A DNA stretch of 64,000 nucleotides from Sphaerosporella brunnea (Eukaryota; Ascomycota; Pezizomycetes; Pezizales; Pyronemataceae). The notes under the pieces were generated by a model. It searched no databases, was not told the DNA's origin, and saw only the letters and a list, made by a program, of their open reading frames with translations. Shown piece after piece: positions 23,063 through 35,688 of the stretch; within the stretch, counting starts at the first letter, position 1, and every line of letters starts with the position of its first letter. Position numbers and translations under genes: made by a program. The DNA lies in assembly GCA_008704415.1 (NCBI GenBank), contig VXIS01000050.1, positions 124,001 through 188,000 of the forward strand, given 5' to 3'.

Positions 23063-23597
23063 ACGGGATAGGGGAGGGTCACTCTTAGGGGAACAGGCGT
23101 TCAGGGAGTTTACACACATAATGTACAATATGATGATAATGACACCATCATGAGCTCTGACGGCATGTGCATTGTGCAATGTGCATCCGAGTGATGAGTT
23201 GTGCCGATGAGTTGTGCCGAGGACGGATATTTCCGTTGGTATACTCGCTAGTAGAGTCGCTACAGGGATAAAGTACGACGATGCAGGCGCAGCTGCACTT
23301 CTCAACCTCAGAACAGGAGGAAGGGGCCGCTCTGAGTGGAAAAGCGATGCCCAAGTGAAAAGCAGGCCGCTATGGCTGCTCCATGTTCTTCACTGGAAAG
23401 TTGCCGGTCTTTTTGGTCTGTGTATCTCAAATTGTGGAAAGGCCGCACTCCTTCCCGGCCTCTGAGGGCAAATAATTCCTTCGCGTTACAGCGCCACAGC
23501 GGCGCCTCCTGTCGTACTTTATCCCAGTATCTAGCTCGTGGGGCTAATTTAGCTCGACTACTCACTCCCACGATGGTAGTCCAGCAGCTCCACCACC
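23063..23597. other. Intergenic between gpn1 and sec15
   Basis: This contains short direct repeats near 23190-23220 (GATGAGTTGTGCC twice in tandem). Open frames here have no recognisable product. The sec15 leader occupies the last part. Confidence 0.45.
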
Positions 23598-26164
23598 ATG
23601 GCCGGCCAATTCAGGAAACCCAACAAGCACCTTCGCTCGCAACGTCCGCCGGGAGCATCGCCGCCTCCCGCTCAAGCAATGAAAGACAATTTTTCGCACA
23701 GCATTCAACAGGTTCGCTCCCTCTTCCATTCAACCTCCCCCCAGCTGCTGAACGTGTCCTTCCCACAATCAACAGTTCCTCCACGCCCCTTCGGATACCG
23801 ACTACCTCGACCAGCTCGTCAACGTCATCCACGAAGCATGCCTGACCGGTCGGGAACACAGTCTCGCGGAACAGCTAGCCCACTTCTCTGAGCGTCGCGA
23901 ACAAGACATCGAGCGCTTGTGCAACAGCAACCACCAGGAGTTTGTGGCCTCCGTCAACCAGCTGCTGAACGTGCGCAAGGGCACCGTCGACCTCACCGAT
24001 GAGATACTGAAGCTGAACGAGAGCATACAAACCAGTACGCAGAAAGTGGTCGAGCACAAGAAGGCGCTTGTGGATTCCAGGGACGTCAGGCAGAACATTG
24101 ATGAAGCGACGCAGGCGCTGCGGTTGTGTCTTGAGGTCCTGGGATTGGCGAACAGAGTCGAGGATCTTCTCAAGAACAAGAAACACTATGCAGCTCTGAG
24201 AACACTTGATGAACTGCAGAATGTTCATCTGAAGGAAGTCGTCCAGTTCGACGTTGCCGAGATGATACAGAATTCGGTTCCCGCTATGCAGAATATGGTC
24301 AAGGAGGCGGTGATGACGGATCTTAATAGCTGGCTTTATCGCATACGTGAGAGCTCGCAGCTGCTCGGGCAGGTCGCGTTCGATCAGACTGAGCTCCGAA
24401 GGCGGAGGCAGAAGGAACGCGTCGAGAAGAGCCCGTATCTACGTTTGTTTAAGCTCAACTCCGCAATCGAGCTTGTGCTTGACGAGCGAGAAGAGTTCAA
24501 TGTGCTGGACAATGAGGATATCAAGATCGATTTCGAGCCTCTGTTTGAGTGCCTCCATATTCACGAGGCCCTCGGGGAGCGCGATGAGTTCCGGCAGACG
24601 TACACAAATACCAGACGTCAACAGAAGGAATTGCTGCTGCCCGCCAGCATGACTCTCAACGACGAGGATATTTCGAGCTTGAATCACCTGCTGGAGAGCA
24701 TTGCTGGCTTTGCGATCTTAGAGAAGACGACGATGAAAAAGACACGGAACTTCAGGGGCAGCGCGGATGTGGATGAGCTGTGGGATAGCTTGTGCAAGAA
24801 GGCCATTGGGCTCATTGGCATGGCGCTCAACGGGGTTACGACTGCCGATACATTGCTCAAGGTGAAGAACGTGCTGGCGCTCTTTATCCAGACCATGGAT
24901 GTTGGTTCTATCTTTCCACCGTGCGACGTACTTTCAGCTAATTGCGACAGAGTTGGGGATACTCGGTCGAGCCGTTCGATAACTTCCTCTTGCTTCTCTT
25001 CAAAGAATACTCGAAGCTCCTCAAAAAGGAGTTTAGCAATGATTTTAAGGAAATCATGACGAATGAGGACTTCGGACCCATGCAGATCCAGACACCGGAG
25101 GAATATGAAAACGTTGTTAATGTCAGCTGGTTCAAAGATCCTTCTCCGTCTAGAGAGTGAGTGCAACCCGGCGGGTTTCGTGAGGGCGGATATACTGACA
25201 ACTAGATAGATTCCCCGCAACTCTCCCGTTCTCCCAGATGTACCCGCTCTGCTGCATAGACATACGTAATTTTCTTAATAAGTATTACTTCTTCTCAGAC
25301 GAGTACTTCCAACATCAAAATGCCATTGATGAAGAGCTCAAGGCTTCTCTCGACGAGCTTCTTTGCAGCCAAGTCTGCGCCGCTCTTGTCGAGCGCCTGC
25401 ACTCCAACAATCTCGGACAGCTGGTCCAAATCATCATCAACTTGGAACAGTTCGAATACGCCAGCCGCGAGCTGGAGACGCTCTTAGTTGAGGCACGACA
25501 GTCGGATCAGGGTGGTTCCGTTTCGCTCAAGGCTACGGAACTCTTCAAGAACGAAAAGAAGACCGCCGAGAAGCGTATCTTTGAGCTTATCAACAGCAAG
25601 ATCAACGATCTCATAGAGACGGCAGATTACAAATGGATGGCAACAAAACCCCAAGAAGGCCCCAGCGAGTACCTGCAGCAGATGACTCTGTTCTTGAACA
25701 ACATCATGGGATCTGCCCTCACAGCACTGCCGGAGGAAATCAAGAGTTTCATCTATTTCGACGCGTTGAGCCACATCGCCACTTCTATCCTTGTTCGTCC
25801 CCTTCATTTCTATCCTGTTGCGTCTTTCTAACAGCTTCAGGCTCTCCCAATGTCGGAATCGGTCAAGATGATCAACAAGGTTGCCGTTCAAGATCTCAAC
25901 ACCGACGTGACATACCTTCAAAAGTTCGTCGAAGGTCTTGGAAACCCAACCTTGCTACACATGTTCGAAGAACTCGGTCAGACCATCGACCTCCTCCAGA
26001 ATGACAATCCAGACGAGTTCTATGACATAGGAATGCGCATGAAGAAGTACTCAAATGTCAACCCGCTGACGGGACCTGTGTTGCTGGAGAAGTTGAATGC
26101 TGGCCAGGAGCAGAAAGCAGCGGCCACACCGATAAGAACGGGATTGGCCGCTAGATTCCGATAG
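23598..26164 (+). CDS. sec15: Exocyst subunit Sec15 (5 exons, 783 aa)
   Basis: Sec15 links the Rab Sec4 on secretory vesicles to the exocyst tether at sites of polarised exocytosis. The start MAGQFRKPNKHLRS is followed by SIQQ joined across an intron (23712-23775) to FLHAPSDTDYLDQLVNVI. The conserved LCNSNHQEFVASVNQLL block follows, and a long helical rod continues through EKSPYLRLFKLNSAIELVLD, then SWGYSVEPFDNFLLLLFKEYS after the second intron (24901-24950). The C-terminal Sec15 domain (PF04091 type) contains the MYPLCCIDIRNFLNKYYFF segment after intron 25157-25209 and the final helices after 25793-25840. Exons total 2352 nt. The exact N-terminus is the least certain part. The Vph1 gene follows 450 bp downstream. 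Confidence 0.95.
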
Positions 26165-26614
26165 AGGTCTGCGTGGAGTTTTGGAGTTGGGGATATCCTT
26201 TTGAGCTTACGCTGTCATACCATATACCTAATTGGAAATCCCACATGTTTTTTCCTTTGAGTGATTCTCTGATCGGTCTAAATTCACCCGTGAATTCTCT
26301 CGCTATGGTTTCTGATCTGTATTCAATCCCCACTCTCCGTTTGTGGTTGTCATACGCATCGTAGATCTGTACAAAATAGAAATGCCCACACCTGTCTAGA
26401 GTACATGGCCCGCCAAGCCGCTCATCCCCCTGCATTCCCAGCTCCAACTACACTGCTCTGCTCTGCTCCTCGTCATCGCACCAACCTCTTCACAGTGTCT
26501 ACACCGACCAGACATCCATTTTCTCTTTCCTTTCTCCAACGCGTTCGCATCTCAAGCTCGCTCAGTGCGCGCAGCGTTCCATCAGACTTCAATCCTCCTC
26601 TCAACTCCGCCGCC
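26165..26614. promoter_or_regulatory. sec15-vph1 intergenic with pyrimidine-rich vph1 leader
   Basis: The first part is sec15 3' flank. From about 26405 to 26614 the plus strand is C/T-rich (CTCTTCACAG..., TTTCTCTTTCCTTTCTCC), as in fungal promoter-leader regions, and ends in the start context GCCGCCATGAG. The open frame across it is in frame with vph1 but too simple in composition to be its N-terminus. Confidence 0.5.
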
Positions 26615-29308
26615 ATGAGCAGGCATCCGGACACGATGTTCCGGTCCGCCGAGATGTCGCTCGTACAGCTGTACGTTGCGACAGAAATCGGACGAGAAAC
26701 CGTCAGTGCGCTCGGAGAAGTGGGCTTGATGCAGTTTCGCGATGTGTGTAGCTCATTATCCGCCGCGGGGGGAGGGGGGGAGAGGGTGCGCGTGTCGGGG
26801 TGCTGACGGATTGCAGTTGAACGCCGACACCTCCGCCTTCCAACGGACGTTCACCAAAGAGATCCGACGGCTCGACAATGTCGAGCGGCAACTCCGCTTT
26901 TTTGCCGCCCAGATGGAAAAGAACGGGATCATGGTGAAGCCAGTGCCTAACAATGCGAGCCTTACTGCCGCCCCGTCCGCAGCAGAGATCGACGCTTTGG
27001 CAGAACGCGCACAGGTCCTTGAGGGTCGTATTTCCCAGCTGAATCAGTCGTATGAAGCGCTTCAGAAGCGGTGGGTCGAGCTGATCGAGTACCGATGGGT
27101 CCTCCGCGAGGCCGGTGGGTTCTTTGATCGCGCTCATCATCAGGCCGATGACATTCGCCGGAACTCCTCGGACGAGGCGCCCCTGCTGGAAGACATTGAA
27201 CACTCCATCTCTCCTCAGGCGAACGGGGGTAATGCCGCGGAGCTAAGCTTTCAGACTATGAACATTGGGTTCGTAGCGGGAGTTATTCCGAGGGACCGCA
27301 TTGCTACGTTTGAGAGGATTCTGTGGAGAACTCTGAGGGGTAATCTTTACATGAATCAGTCGGAAATCGACGAGCCAATTACGGATCCTACTACCAACGA
27401 AAACGTAGACAAAAATGTTTTCGTTATCTTTGCTCACGGAAAGGAGATTCTGGCAAAGATTAGGAAGATCTCCGAGTCCCTGGGTGCGGACCTGTACTCG
27501 GTTGACGAGGACACCAACCTGCGCCGAGACCAGCTTAACGAGGTCAACAGCCGTATTGCTGATCTTCAGAGTGTTCTGCAGAACACTAAGAACACTCTGC
27601 ACGCTGAGCTCAGGATGATCGCCCAGAGCTTGGCCAGCTGGATGGTCATCATCAAGAAGGAAAAGGCGGTGTACGCGACTCTCAACCTTTTCAACTATGA
27701 TGCCGCAAGAAAGTATCTGGTTGCTGAGGGCTGGATACCGACCAACACTCTTCCGTTGATTCAGGCCACCCTGAGAGATGTCACCGAACAGGCGCGTCTC
27801 CAGGTGCCCAGCATCATCAACGAGTTGAAGACGACCAAGACTCCCCCGACTTACATCAAAACCAACAAGTTCACGGAGGGTTTCCAGACCATCGTAAACG
27901 CGTACGGTACGGCTAAGTACCGGGAAGTTAACCCTGGTTTGCCGACGATTGTCACCTTCCCGTTCTTGTTCGCGGTCATGTTTGGTGATCTCGGACACGG
28001 CTTCATCATGTTCTTGGCTGCCTGTGCCATGATCTACTTTGAGCGCAACCTCATGGGTAAGAAGCTCGATGAGATCTTCGGAATGGCGTTCTTCGGACGA
28101 TACATCATGCTTCTTATGGGTATTTTCTCGATGTACACTGGTCTTATCTACAACGATATCTTCTCGAAGCCCCTCACCCTATTTCCGAGTGCCTGGGAGT
28201 GGCCGGAACACTTCAAGCCTGGTGAGACTGTCGATGCCACCAAGGTTGACAACTACGTATATCCGTTTGGTCTGGACTGGGCCTGGCACGGCGCTGACAA
28301 TACGTTGCTGTTCACCAACAGTTACAAGATGAAGCTATCCATAATTCTCGGATGGGCTCACATGACGTACTCGCTCTGCCTCTCGCAGTACAACCACAAA
28401 TATTTCAAGACCAAGATCGAGACCATTGGAAACTTCATTCCTGGCATGCTCTTCATGCAGTCGATTTTTGGATACCTCGTTCTCTGCATGATCTACAAGT
28501 GGACCGTCGACTGGAATGCCATTGGAAAGCCCGCTCCCTCGCTGCTGAACATGCTCATCTACATGTTCTTGTCGCCTGGCACCATCGAGGACCAACTCTA
28601 CCCCGGCCAGAAGTACGTGCAGATAACACTCACCCTCATCGCCTTGGTCTGTGTCCCCTGGATGCTGTTCTTGAAGCCATTCTACCTTCGCCACCAGCAC
28701 AACAAGCACCGTGCCGCCGGCTATCAAGGACTTGGTGGCCACGTCACCCGTGTCAGTGCCCTTGACGACGATGATGGTGAGGCCGCCGGCCCACGCGACA
28801 GCGTCGACACGGATGGGTCCCGACATGCATTGATCGCGGAGGAAATGGGCGAGGAGCTCGAATTCGAGTTTTCGGAGGAAATGATCCACCAGATTATCCA
28901 CACAATCGAGTTCTGTCTCAACTGTGTTTCTCACACCGCGTCATATCTGCGACTGTGGGCGTTGTCGCTGGCGCACGCTCAGTTGTCGATTGTGCTCTGG
29001 CAGATGACCATCGGACTTGCCTTCGGTATCACTGGTGTACTGGGTGTTATTATGACTGTATATTTGTTTGCCATGTGGTTTTGCTGCACGGTTATTATTC
29101 TCGTCATCATGGAGGGTACCAGTGCTATGTTGCATTCCCTGCGGTTGCACTGGGTTGAGGCTATGGTGAGTTTTTACCCATTTGTAAGGGAAACGAGAAC
29201 TAGGCTAACGCGTGATGGTAGAGCAAATTCTTTATTGGAGATGGAATTCCGTTCGAGCCGTTCAGCTTCAAGAGGATCCTGGAGGAAGACCAGGAGACTG
29301 TGGCTTAA
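26615..29308 (+). CDS. vph1: V-type H+-ATPase subunit a, Vph1/Stv1 (3 exons, 854 aa)
   Basis: It is the membrane stator subunit of the V0 sector that conducts protons as the vacuolar ATPase acidifies the vacuole or endomembranes. Exon 1 (26615-26743) gives [20 protein letters not shown], the standard beginning. Introns are 26744-26816 and 29166-29221. The cytosolic half contains the [16 protein letters not shown] and [17 protein letters not shown] motifs. The membrane half has [34 protein letters not shown] and the proton-path helix [16 protein letters not shown], with the essential Arg near residue 754. The end [16 protein letters not shown] lies after the last intron, with TAA at 29306-29308. 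Exons total 2565 nt. Most fungi have one such gene, so it is called vph1 rather than stv1. Confidence 0.97.
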
Positions 29309-32300
29309 TTCGGTGGCGTTAGCTTATATGGGGACAGGGGGAAGTGGGACAGGGGGAAGTGTATCGATATTGCATTTACTGTATAGGCGCGTTAAGTTTT
29401 TGATATCTTATCTCTCTAAGTACTAGCGGGTGCATTCGTTTTCGATTTCCTGGTTTCTGCAGTTTGTGGTCGATGTTAGAATGAATCAAGTTGCAATACT
29501 TATGAATACTTGTGATCGAAAGCCGACTGAGTGATATCCAGTGGACCGTTTTGTTCTACAGTCTCGGATCCGGCCGGATACGCGAGTCCTAAGCGTGAAC
29601 GTGTAAGGCTGGAGGTGTTTGTCGAGGCGATTGAAGTCAGTAAATAATAGGAATGGAACAGGGAGAGCTTCACGGGCGAGTGATTTTTGGCGATCGACAG
29701 CAATCAACCGCACCACTGGTACGTACCCATGGATGACAGCAAGGGATGGGCCCTATTGAGCCTACAGAACTTGATACAATAAAGCAGTCCCACGACAACA
29801 CTGAAATGGAAGAATATGAATGGGTTTTCTGTGAGGAGGGGGGCTTGGGCTTGGGCTTGAAGATTCAGGCAAGTCAGTCTGAATAACCGTTCTATGTAAT
29901 AAAATTCCCAGGTCGGAATGATTGGGGCGCAAAAGTCCAGACTGCCATTATCACCAATCCGGCCCGCCAAGATTGCACGGGAATGCACTGCAGTTGAGGA
30001 CAACGTCATCTTGGGCTTGGGGGATGTCAACGAAGGTAACCTGAAGCGAGTGGGAATGCTCATGCTCATAGGGTGGCACTGCGAGGGATGTGTGGGAAGG
30101 GAACTTCGAGTGACCCAACGTGAACCCCGGCCGGCCCTCTCTCAAAGATCGGATAAATAGCCCCTTTCACCGATCTCCTGGTCGATAATGACGACCGTGC
30201 TCGGGGCTGTGCATCTGATCAAGCAAGGCTTCTGTCCTCCCCTATAACAGAATCCACCCTGACAAAGCGACGGGCGGATATGTGCATGCAGCATCCGCTT
30301 GGGCGCACTCTTGGGAAGCGGGTAGGTAGCAGCCGGGCAAGCAAGCGGCGGGCAACTGAATGGCCACGCGCGCTCGGGGCCCGGATCCGGCGGAGCCAAT
30401 GCTCGTGTCCGGGGAAGTGGGGGTTGGACGGTGATACTGCTCCGCTGCTTTTTGATACCAACTGCTCGTGCCCGAATGGGAACGTGGGAATGCGTTGATG
30501 ATATTTCTAGGGAAAGTCGGCCAGCGGGCTGCTCAACGCACACACAGCGTGCTGGTTAGTCTCAATTCTCGCTGTGTTGATATCATTGAAAGTCAGATCC
30601 TCCTTGGCAGGTCTCAGCTGTTATCGCCCAGAAAACGCCGAGACAAAGTTCTACATGTGTGATGGCGTTGTGGTGTGGTTGCACACTATCTACTTCGCGT
30701 GCAGGCCCAGCGGATGTTGTGCTTGCGTGCGCAGATCCAACAAGATTGAGTGCCGCGCCTGCACGGAAAGGAAAAACGTAATACCGGTATGATAGAGTAT
30801 TTCATTGCAGGATCTTTGGCGGGCGCTGTTTCGCTGCCTACACCCCACCGTCGTTATCGCCCAGAGATCGATCCTCGCCAAGTGCACGAGGGGTAGATAC
30901 TTAAGTACTTGTTATCAGATGATGACATCTTGCGCATGCTGTCTCTACTATGTCTCTACTTCGCTCTAGAGGTCATCGATGCAGTGACCCGACGACTTTC
31001 CTGGGCATGGGGATTGATAGTCGCAGCCAAGGCGGAGACAGTATACCGTGGCGAGACAACTTTGCACGCTGGCAGCCGACTTGTCATTGCCCCCATGCGG
31101 GTCCGCATTCGACATCGTGAGAATTCTTCCATCGCTAACGAGAGCTGTTCGAGGAGGAGGAGGAGGAGGAGGAGCTTGAGGTCAGGGAGCTATGAGGTTG
31201 GTTTAAGCATAATCCTTGGCGGGAAAGGGGTGCTCTGAGGGTTTTTCGGTTTCACGGAAGGGTCCGAGCCGTGGTGTTGGCGGTTTTTAGGCCAAGCTTT
31301 GGAATGTGTTTGGTAAGGCTCGATATGTATAGGGGGCGGATAGCTGCGTCAGCTATCCACTCTGCTCTCTCGATGCATATGATGAGCCGTTGGAGATGGC
31401 GATGGGTTATCCGTCACGAAGGGCATGATGTGTGTTGATTGGCTGCGTTGCCGGAGGTGCGTGCACAGACGTCCCCATCCTTTTTTCGATCATATGGCGG
31501 AAAAAAGGTGCACTTGCTTGCTGATGGGATTTCTGGACAAACATAACTTGAAACCGTAGCACGGCTGGCAGCAGCTGTGATGCGGTAAGGGATGCGCGAC
31601 ACCGTTATCTCTTACTTTGCTCTGCAGCTTCATCTGCACCGCCCAGGTCTTTGACTGTGATTGCCCCGAATCGCTGCTGGTGCAATTTCCTGGGCGTCCG
31701 GTCTGACGCTTACTCTTCCGGTGGCCATGGGCGAGGATGAGAAGGCGAAAAAACTTTTTTTCGTCGGCAATCAAACAGCGAGGCGCAATTTTGCCCGGTT
31801 CCACGGTAAGCCCCTGCCAGATCCTGGTGTTTATATTTGCTCAGTGTCACGAATCTCACATCGACTCTCTCAGGAGCCGCCTGCAAACCGCGGCATATGT
31901 ACGAGTATATCGTCTGCCTCAACGATTGCTTATTCTTCGAGCAAACCACATGCGAGATGCGGCCCGAGAAATTCACGCTATGCTCGAAACGTGCTTTTGA
32001 GTACACCGGGTGTCCTTCCTCCCCTACTTGTTGGTCTCCCTTGATGTCTTTGACCACTGAACTTGATTTGTCGTATTCGCGAGCTCCACGCACAGACGAT
32101 ATCGATTCGGTCATGGATGTCGTGGCTAAAGGCTTTGCTGGGGAAAAAAGACACACATATATCAAGGAAGCTGCGTGCACTCCTGAAAGGAAAAAACATT
32201 GTCAACATTAATGATTGTCCTTTTCTCATGTCCGCCTAGATTCTCCTGCACAACATCCAAGCCCCCCAGTGAGTCCATCCTGCTTGCTTGGCTGCCTTGA

Positions 32301-32631
32301 AAAAGCTGCCAGCTTGTACGACATCATTGGTATCTACATCGCCATCGCACATCGCCCGCACCGCTACACGAACGACGTCGTTTGACTTGCTAGAGCCCTA
32401 TAACTCAGAGCTCCCTCCTACAGTTGGAATTGCGCCAGCACTGCCTCCCCCATCGCCGTCATCTTCAGAAGCTTCACACTTCTGAGCTGACTCCTTGGAG
32501 TTTTGTTGTACATGCATTATTCCAACCCATTGCATCCTCTATCAGCAGCCGATTATCAAAGTACGTTTATTGAACTAGAGTCCCGCTCCCATTCAAGAAG
32601 AATCAATACGCTAACTAGCGGTGTGTACGAT
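29309..32631. other. 3.3-kb intergenic without a supported gene
   Basis: Open frames up to about 155 codons occur on both strands (for example minus 29704-30069, minus 30142-30543, plus 30909-31238, minus 31710-32180) but overlap and carry no recognisable motif. A GGAGGA trinucleotide run lies at about 31153-31173. From about 32220 the sequence is C/T-rich and probably the long leader of the gene at 32632; it holds a 65-codon upstream ORF at 32288-32485. Confidence 0.45.
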
Positions 32632-35600
32632 ATGAGTAGGATGAAGCGAAAGTTTGATGGCATCATGGGCTCCATGAAGTCGGTGTACCACGCATTACGG
32701 AACAATCCCCAGAAGACCAAGAGGATGCTCAAAACCGCCTTAGCTCTTACTACGGCTCTTTCTCTCACCTTGCCGCCCCCATTGGCCAATTTCCATGGCC
32801 AAAATCCGTTTCTCGTAGGAACAATCGTAAGTGAAGTTCTCCAGGATTCAGCTGCCTTTTCCATTGTGGCTGGTTTCAGGATGTCTGCCACTGTGCAGTC
32901 CCGCTGAACCGGGGTCTTATGACGAGCAAGCACGAGTGCGAAGGCATGTCTAATTATTGTACAAGCTGACGGTTCTCTTCTGTCAGGCAATCTACCTTTT
33001 CCCTAACAAGACCGTTGGTGGCCAAATATTGGGCACCAGCATTGGTGCTTTGGGGATCCTTCTCGGATTGTCATATTCGAATTTCTGGCTATTCATTGCT
33101 GGTCTGGTCCAGAAGACCGATTCAGACCATGTCAACCTGCACCGACGACTTGTGCTTTTGTGCGCTTTCGCGCTGGCTGCGTTTTTGGCCGGCTATGTGC
33201 GCTCGAAGCACAGCCGGAGCTACCTGGGAATGAATTTCTTCATGTTGGTAAACATGTTCTGCCTGATTCGTGGCATCACCAATTTCCAGCAACAGTTCCA
33301 CTCTTATTTCTATCCAATGTTCATCGGGGGCGGTATCAGCCTTTTCGTTAGTATCGCAGTATGGCCAGAGGACCGTGGCGGAGCTTTGAAGCGCGAGGTT
33401 ATCAAGGGAGTAAACGAAACAAAGGTTGCAATTACGGCGCTTCGGCACATAATGAAGTCTGAAAGCTGTGAGGAAGTCGATCTGAAGGGCATCAAAGCAG
33501 CCGAGCAAGCCCTAGCAGCGAGTCTTCACGAGGCCAACTACGAGTTTATGTTCTCGAGAGTGGACTCGAGTTACCTTGTGCCACTCCAACGCTGCATGGC
33601 CCGCCTGGTCTCGACATGTCGAGCTCTGAATGCTTCGGTGCGTAGAAAGCACCGAACCCGCCCCGTCGGTGACCTCGGTTGCAGTATGGGTTTGACGAGT
33701 ATCCATACCCGCCTTTCCATGGATGGTGTTTTTGCAAACGCCTCGGGCCTTCTGGATGCAATTGCAAGGCGGATCGAAGAGCTCCACAGCGGCTCATCGT
33801 TCACTCTCCTCGACCACGAACGATTCGCCCAGAATGTTGAGCAGTTGATGGTGAACATGAGCTTCGACGTCCAGAACCGTGTGATCGCCGATATCGTCGA
33901 CATGGAGGAGGCAGCTTTCACAGACCAAATCAACACGATGATTCTCGACATCATGGACATCTGCAAGGACATGGCCCGTGCTACAGCCTTCATCCAACCA
34001 ATCACCAAGAGCATCCGTATTATCCTTCCCAGAAAGCTGTGCCGTCGGGAGTTCGAGCTCAGCGAGCCATCTCTCAACGATGACGCACGAGCAGACGCCA
34101 TATCTCGCTTTGACGCGATGTCAAGAGGCCGGTCAATGATGGCCACCGACGAGGCATATCTCCTTTACAAGGAATCGACCACACCGTTCGAACGCGCTCG
34201 TGTCTGGGTGTCCGAACGACTTATGGCATTGAATCACTCTAGGCATGTGAAGTACGCCGTCAAGTTCACAGTTGTTATGGTCGTTCTCGCCCTACCGGCG
34301 TTTATAGCCAACTGGTACATCTGGTACAACGAGGCGCGTGCACAGCTGGCCATGATTTCAGCACTTGTTGCCATGGAGACGACCAGGGGAATGACTATTC
34401 GTACTGCTTTCATGAAACTGATTGGAGCTCTTTGCGGTGCTACTTTTGCCTTGGCCGTCGTGGAAGCTTCTTTGGGTATTTATGCTGTATCAATCGTTCT
34501 CACTGTACCTATTGGCCTTGGAGTTGGATGGGTGATCCTTGATGCAAGATTAAGCAAGGCAGCAACTGTTTGTTCCCTTGCCTACAATTTGATACTAGGT
34601 ATTGCTACCGTTACCAGTGGTCCGGTCGAAGCGACCCTTGCGAAACGTCTGGCGACTCTTCCGGTGGGCCTGCTTGTGGCTGGCATCGTCCATATGACAC
34701 TGTTCCCGTACCATGCTCGAGAAGAAATGGTGAAGGGTCTCGGGTCGTCACTCGATTGGCTTCACCACCTATTGTTCGCGATCGAGTTGTCAACCGAGGA
34801 CCCAACCCTACAGGTAAGCAAAACTTCCTGCCCCTCCCTTTTCCCAGTCGCTCAGTTGCTCACAAAGCATAGACGAAATATGATTCGATGGTCCAAAATT
34901 CCCGGAACCGGATCGGCTTTGCAAAGAGTCTTCTCCCTGCCACCCACTATGAGTTCTCGATCGGAGGTCACTGGCCATACAAGCGATTCGAAGGGATAGT
35001 CGACAAGATTATCGACATCATGGACATCATCGTCGGTGAAGTCTCGGCCGATCCCGTTCTCGCGGTCCACATGAACCGTAGCACAGCCTGCGCAAGTGTG
35101 CGAACCAAGCTTTTAGCAACACTCTGCAACGATCTGCTGGTGATTTCGCACACTCTTTCGGCACGGTTATTCATGCCCCGTCACCCGAGTTTGTCGAACC
35201 ACGTCTTGCATGAATACATGCACTCTCTCCTACTTCAGCTCCATGCTATGCCCTCAGACTCCACTGCAGCAAAGGATTATGTGGATGTCGGAAGACTGGC
35301 AGATCTGGTTCATGAGATGGATCACCTGAGAACCATGGTCGATGAACTTACCACCGAAACTCAGTGTCCTAAGAACGGGCTTAGGCCACATTTGAGCTTT
35401 GTTAGGAGGAGTAGACCTTCGACGGCGGTTACGAGAAGGAGTAGACCTGGTACTCCTGGCAATTCCACGCCAAGAGGTTATGGCGCTGCTACCCCTCCTT
35501 CTAGGAGTCGGGCACCTAGCGTGCTGGAGTTGGATCTAAGGAGTGGCAGACGCACACCTGATGTTGTTGAGTTGGATCTTAGTGGTGGAAGATGCTCAGG

Positions 35601-35688
35601 GAACGATGACAGAAACGACCAGCAGAGGGATGGATATGGTCATACCAGTGAGGAAACGATTACGCAAGGTAGTGATGAGAACGTTTAA
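32632..35688 (+). CDS. ArAE/DUF2421 family membrane protein, Bre4-like (3 exons, 945 aa)
   Basis: It resembles the fungal family combining an ER-type transporter six-helix N-terminal domain, an FUSC/aromatic-acid-exporter-like core and DUF2421, which includes yeast Bre4 (brefeldin A sensitivity); transport substrates are unknown. The first membrane block is in exon 1 and the start of exon 2 (TALALTTALSLTLPPP, then FLVGTI joined to AIYLFPNKTVGGQ across intron 32827-32986). A long cytosolic segment follows. The second block begins near VKYAVKFTVVMVVLALPAF and includes IYAVSIVLTVPIGLGVGWVI and ATLPVGLLVAGIVHMTLFPY. Intron 34814-34872 precedes the cytosolic C-terminus, which ends in a Ser/Arg/Pro-rich tail. 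Exons sum to 2838 nt. An in-frame ATG 43 codons upstream (32503) would give a longer N-terminus; MSRMKRKF is preferred as more family-like. Confidence 0.9.

Noticed and set aside
22613..23305. 230-codon minus-strand frame
   Set aside because: Antisense to the Lys/Glu-rich C-terminus of gpn1, which creates long Leu-rich shadow frames.
28335..28934. 199-codon minus-strand frame
   Set aside because: Antisense to the membrane half of vph1.
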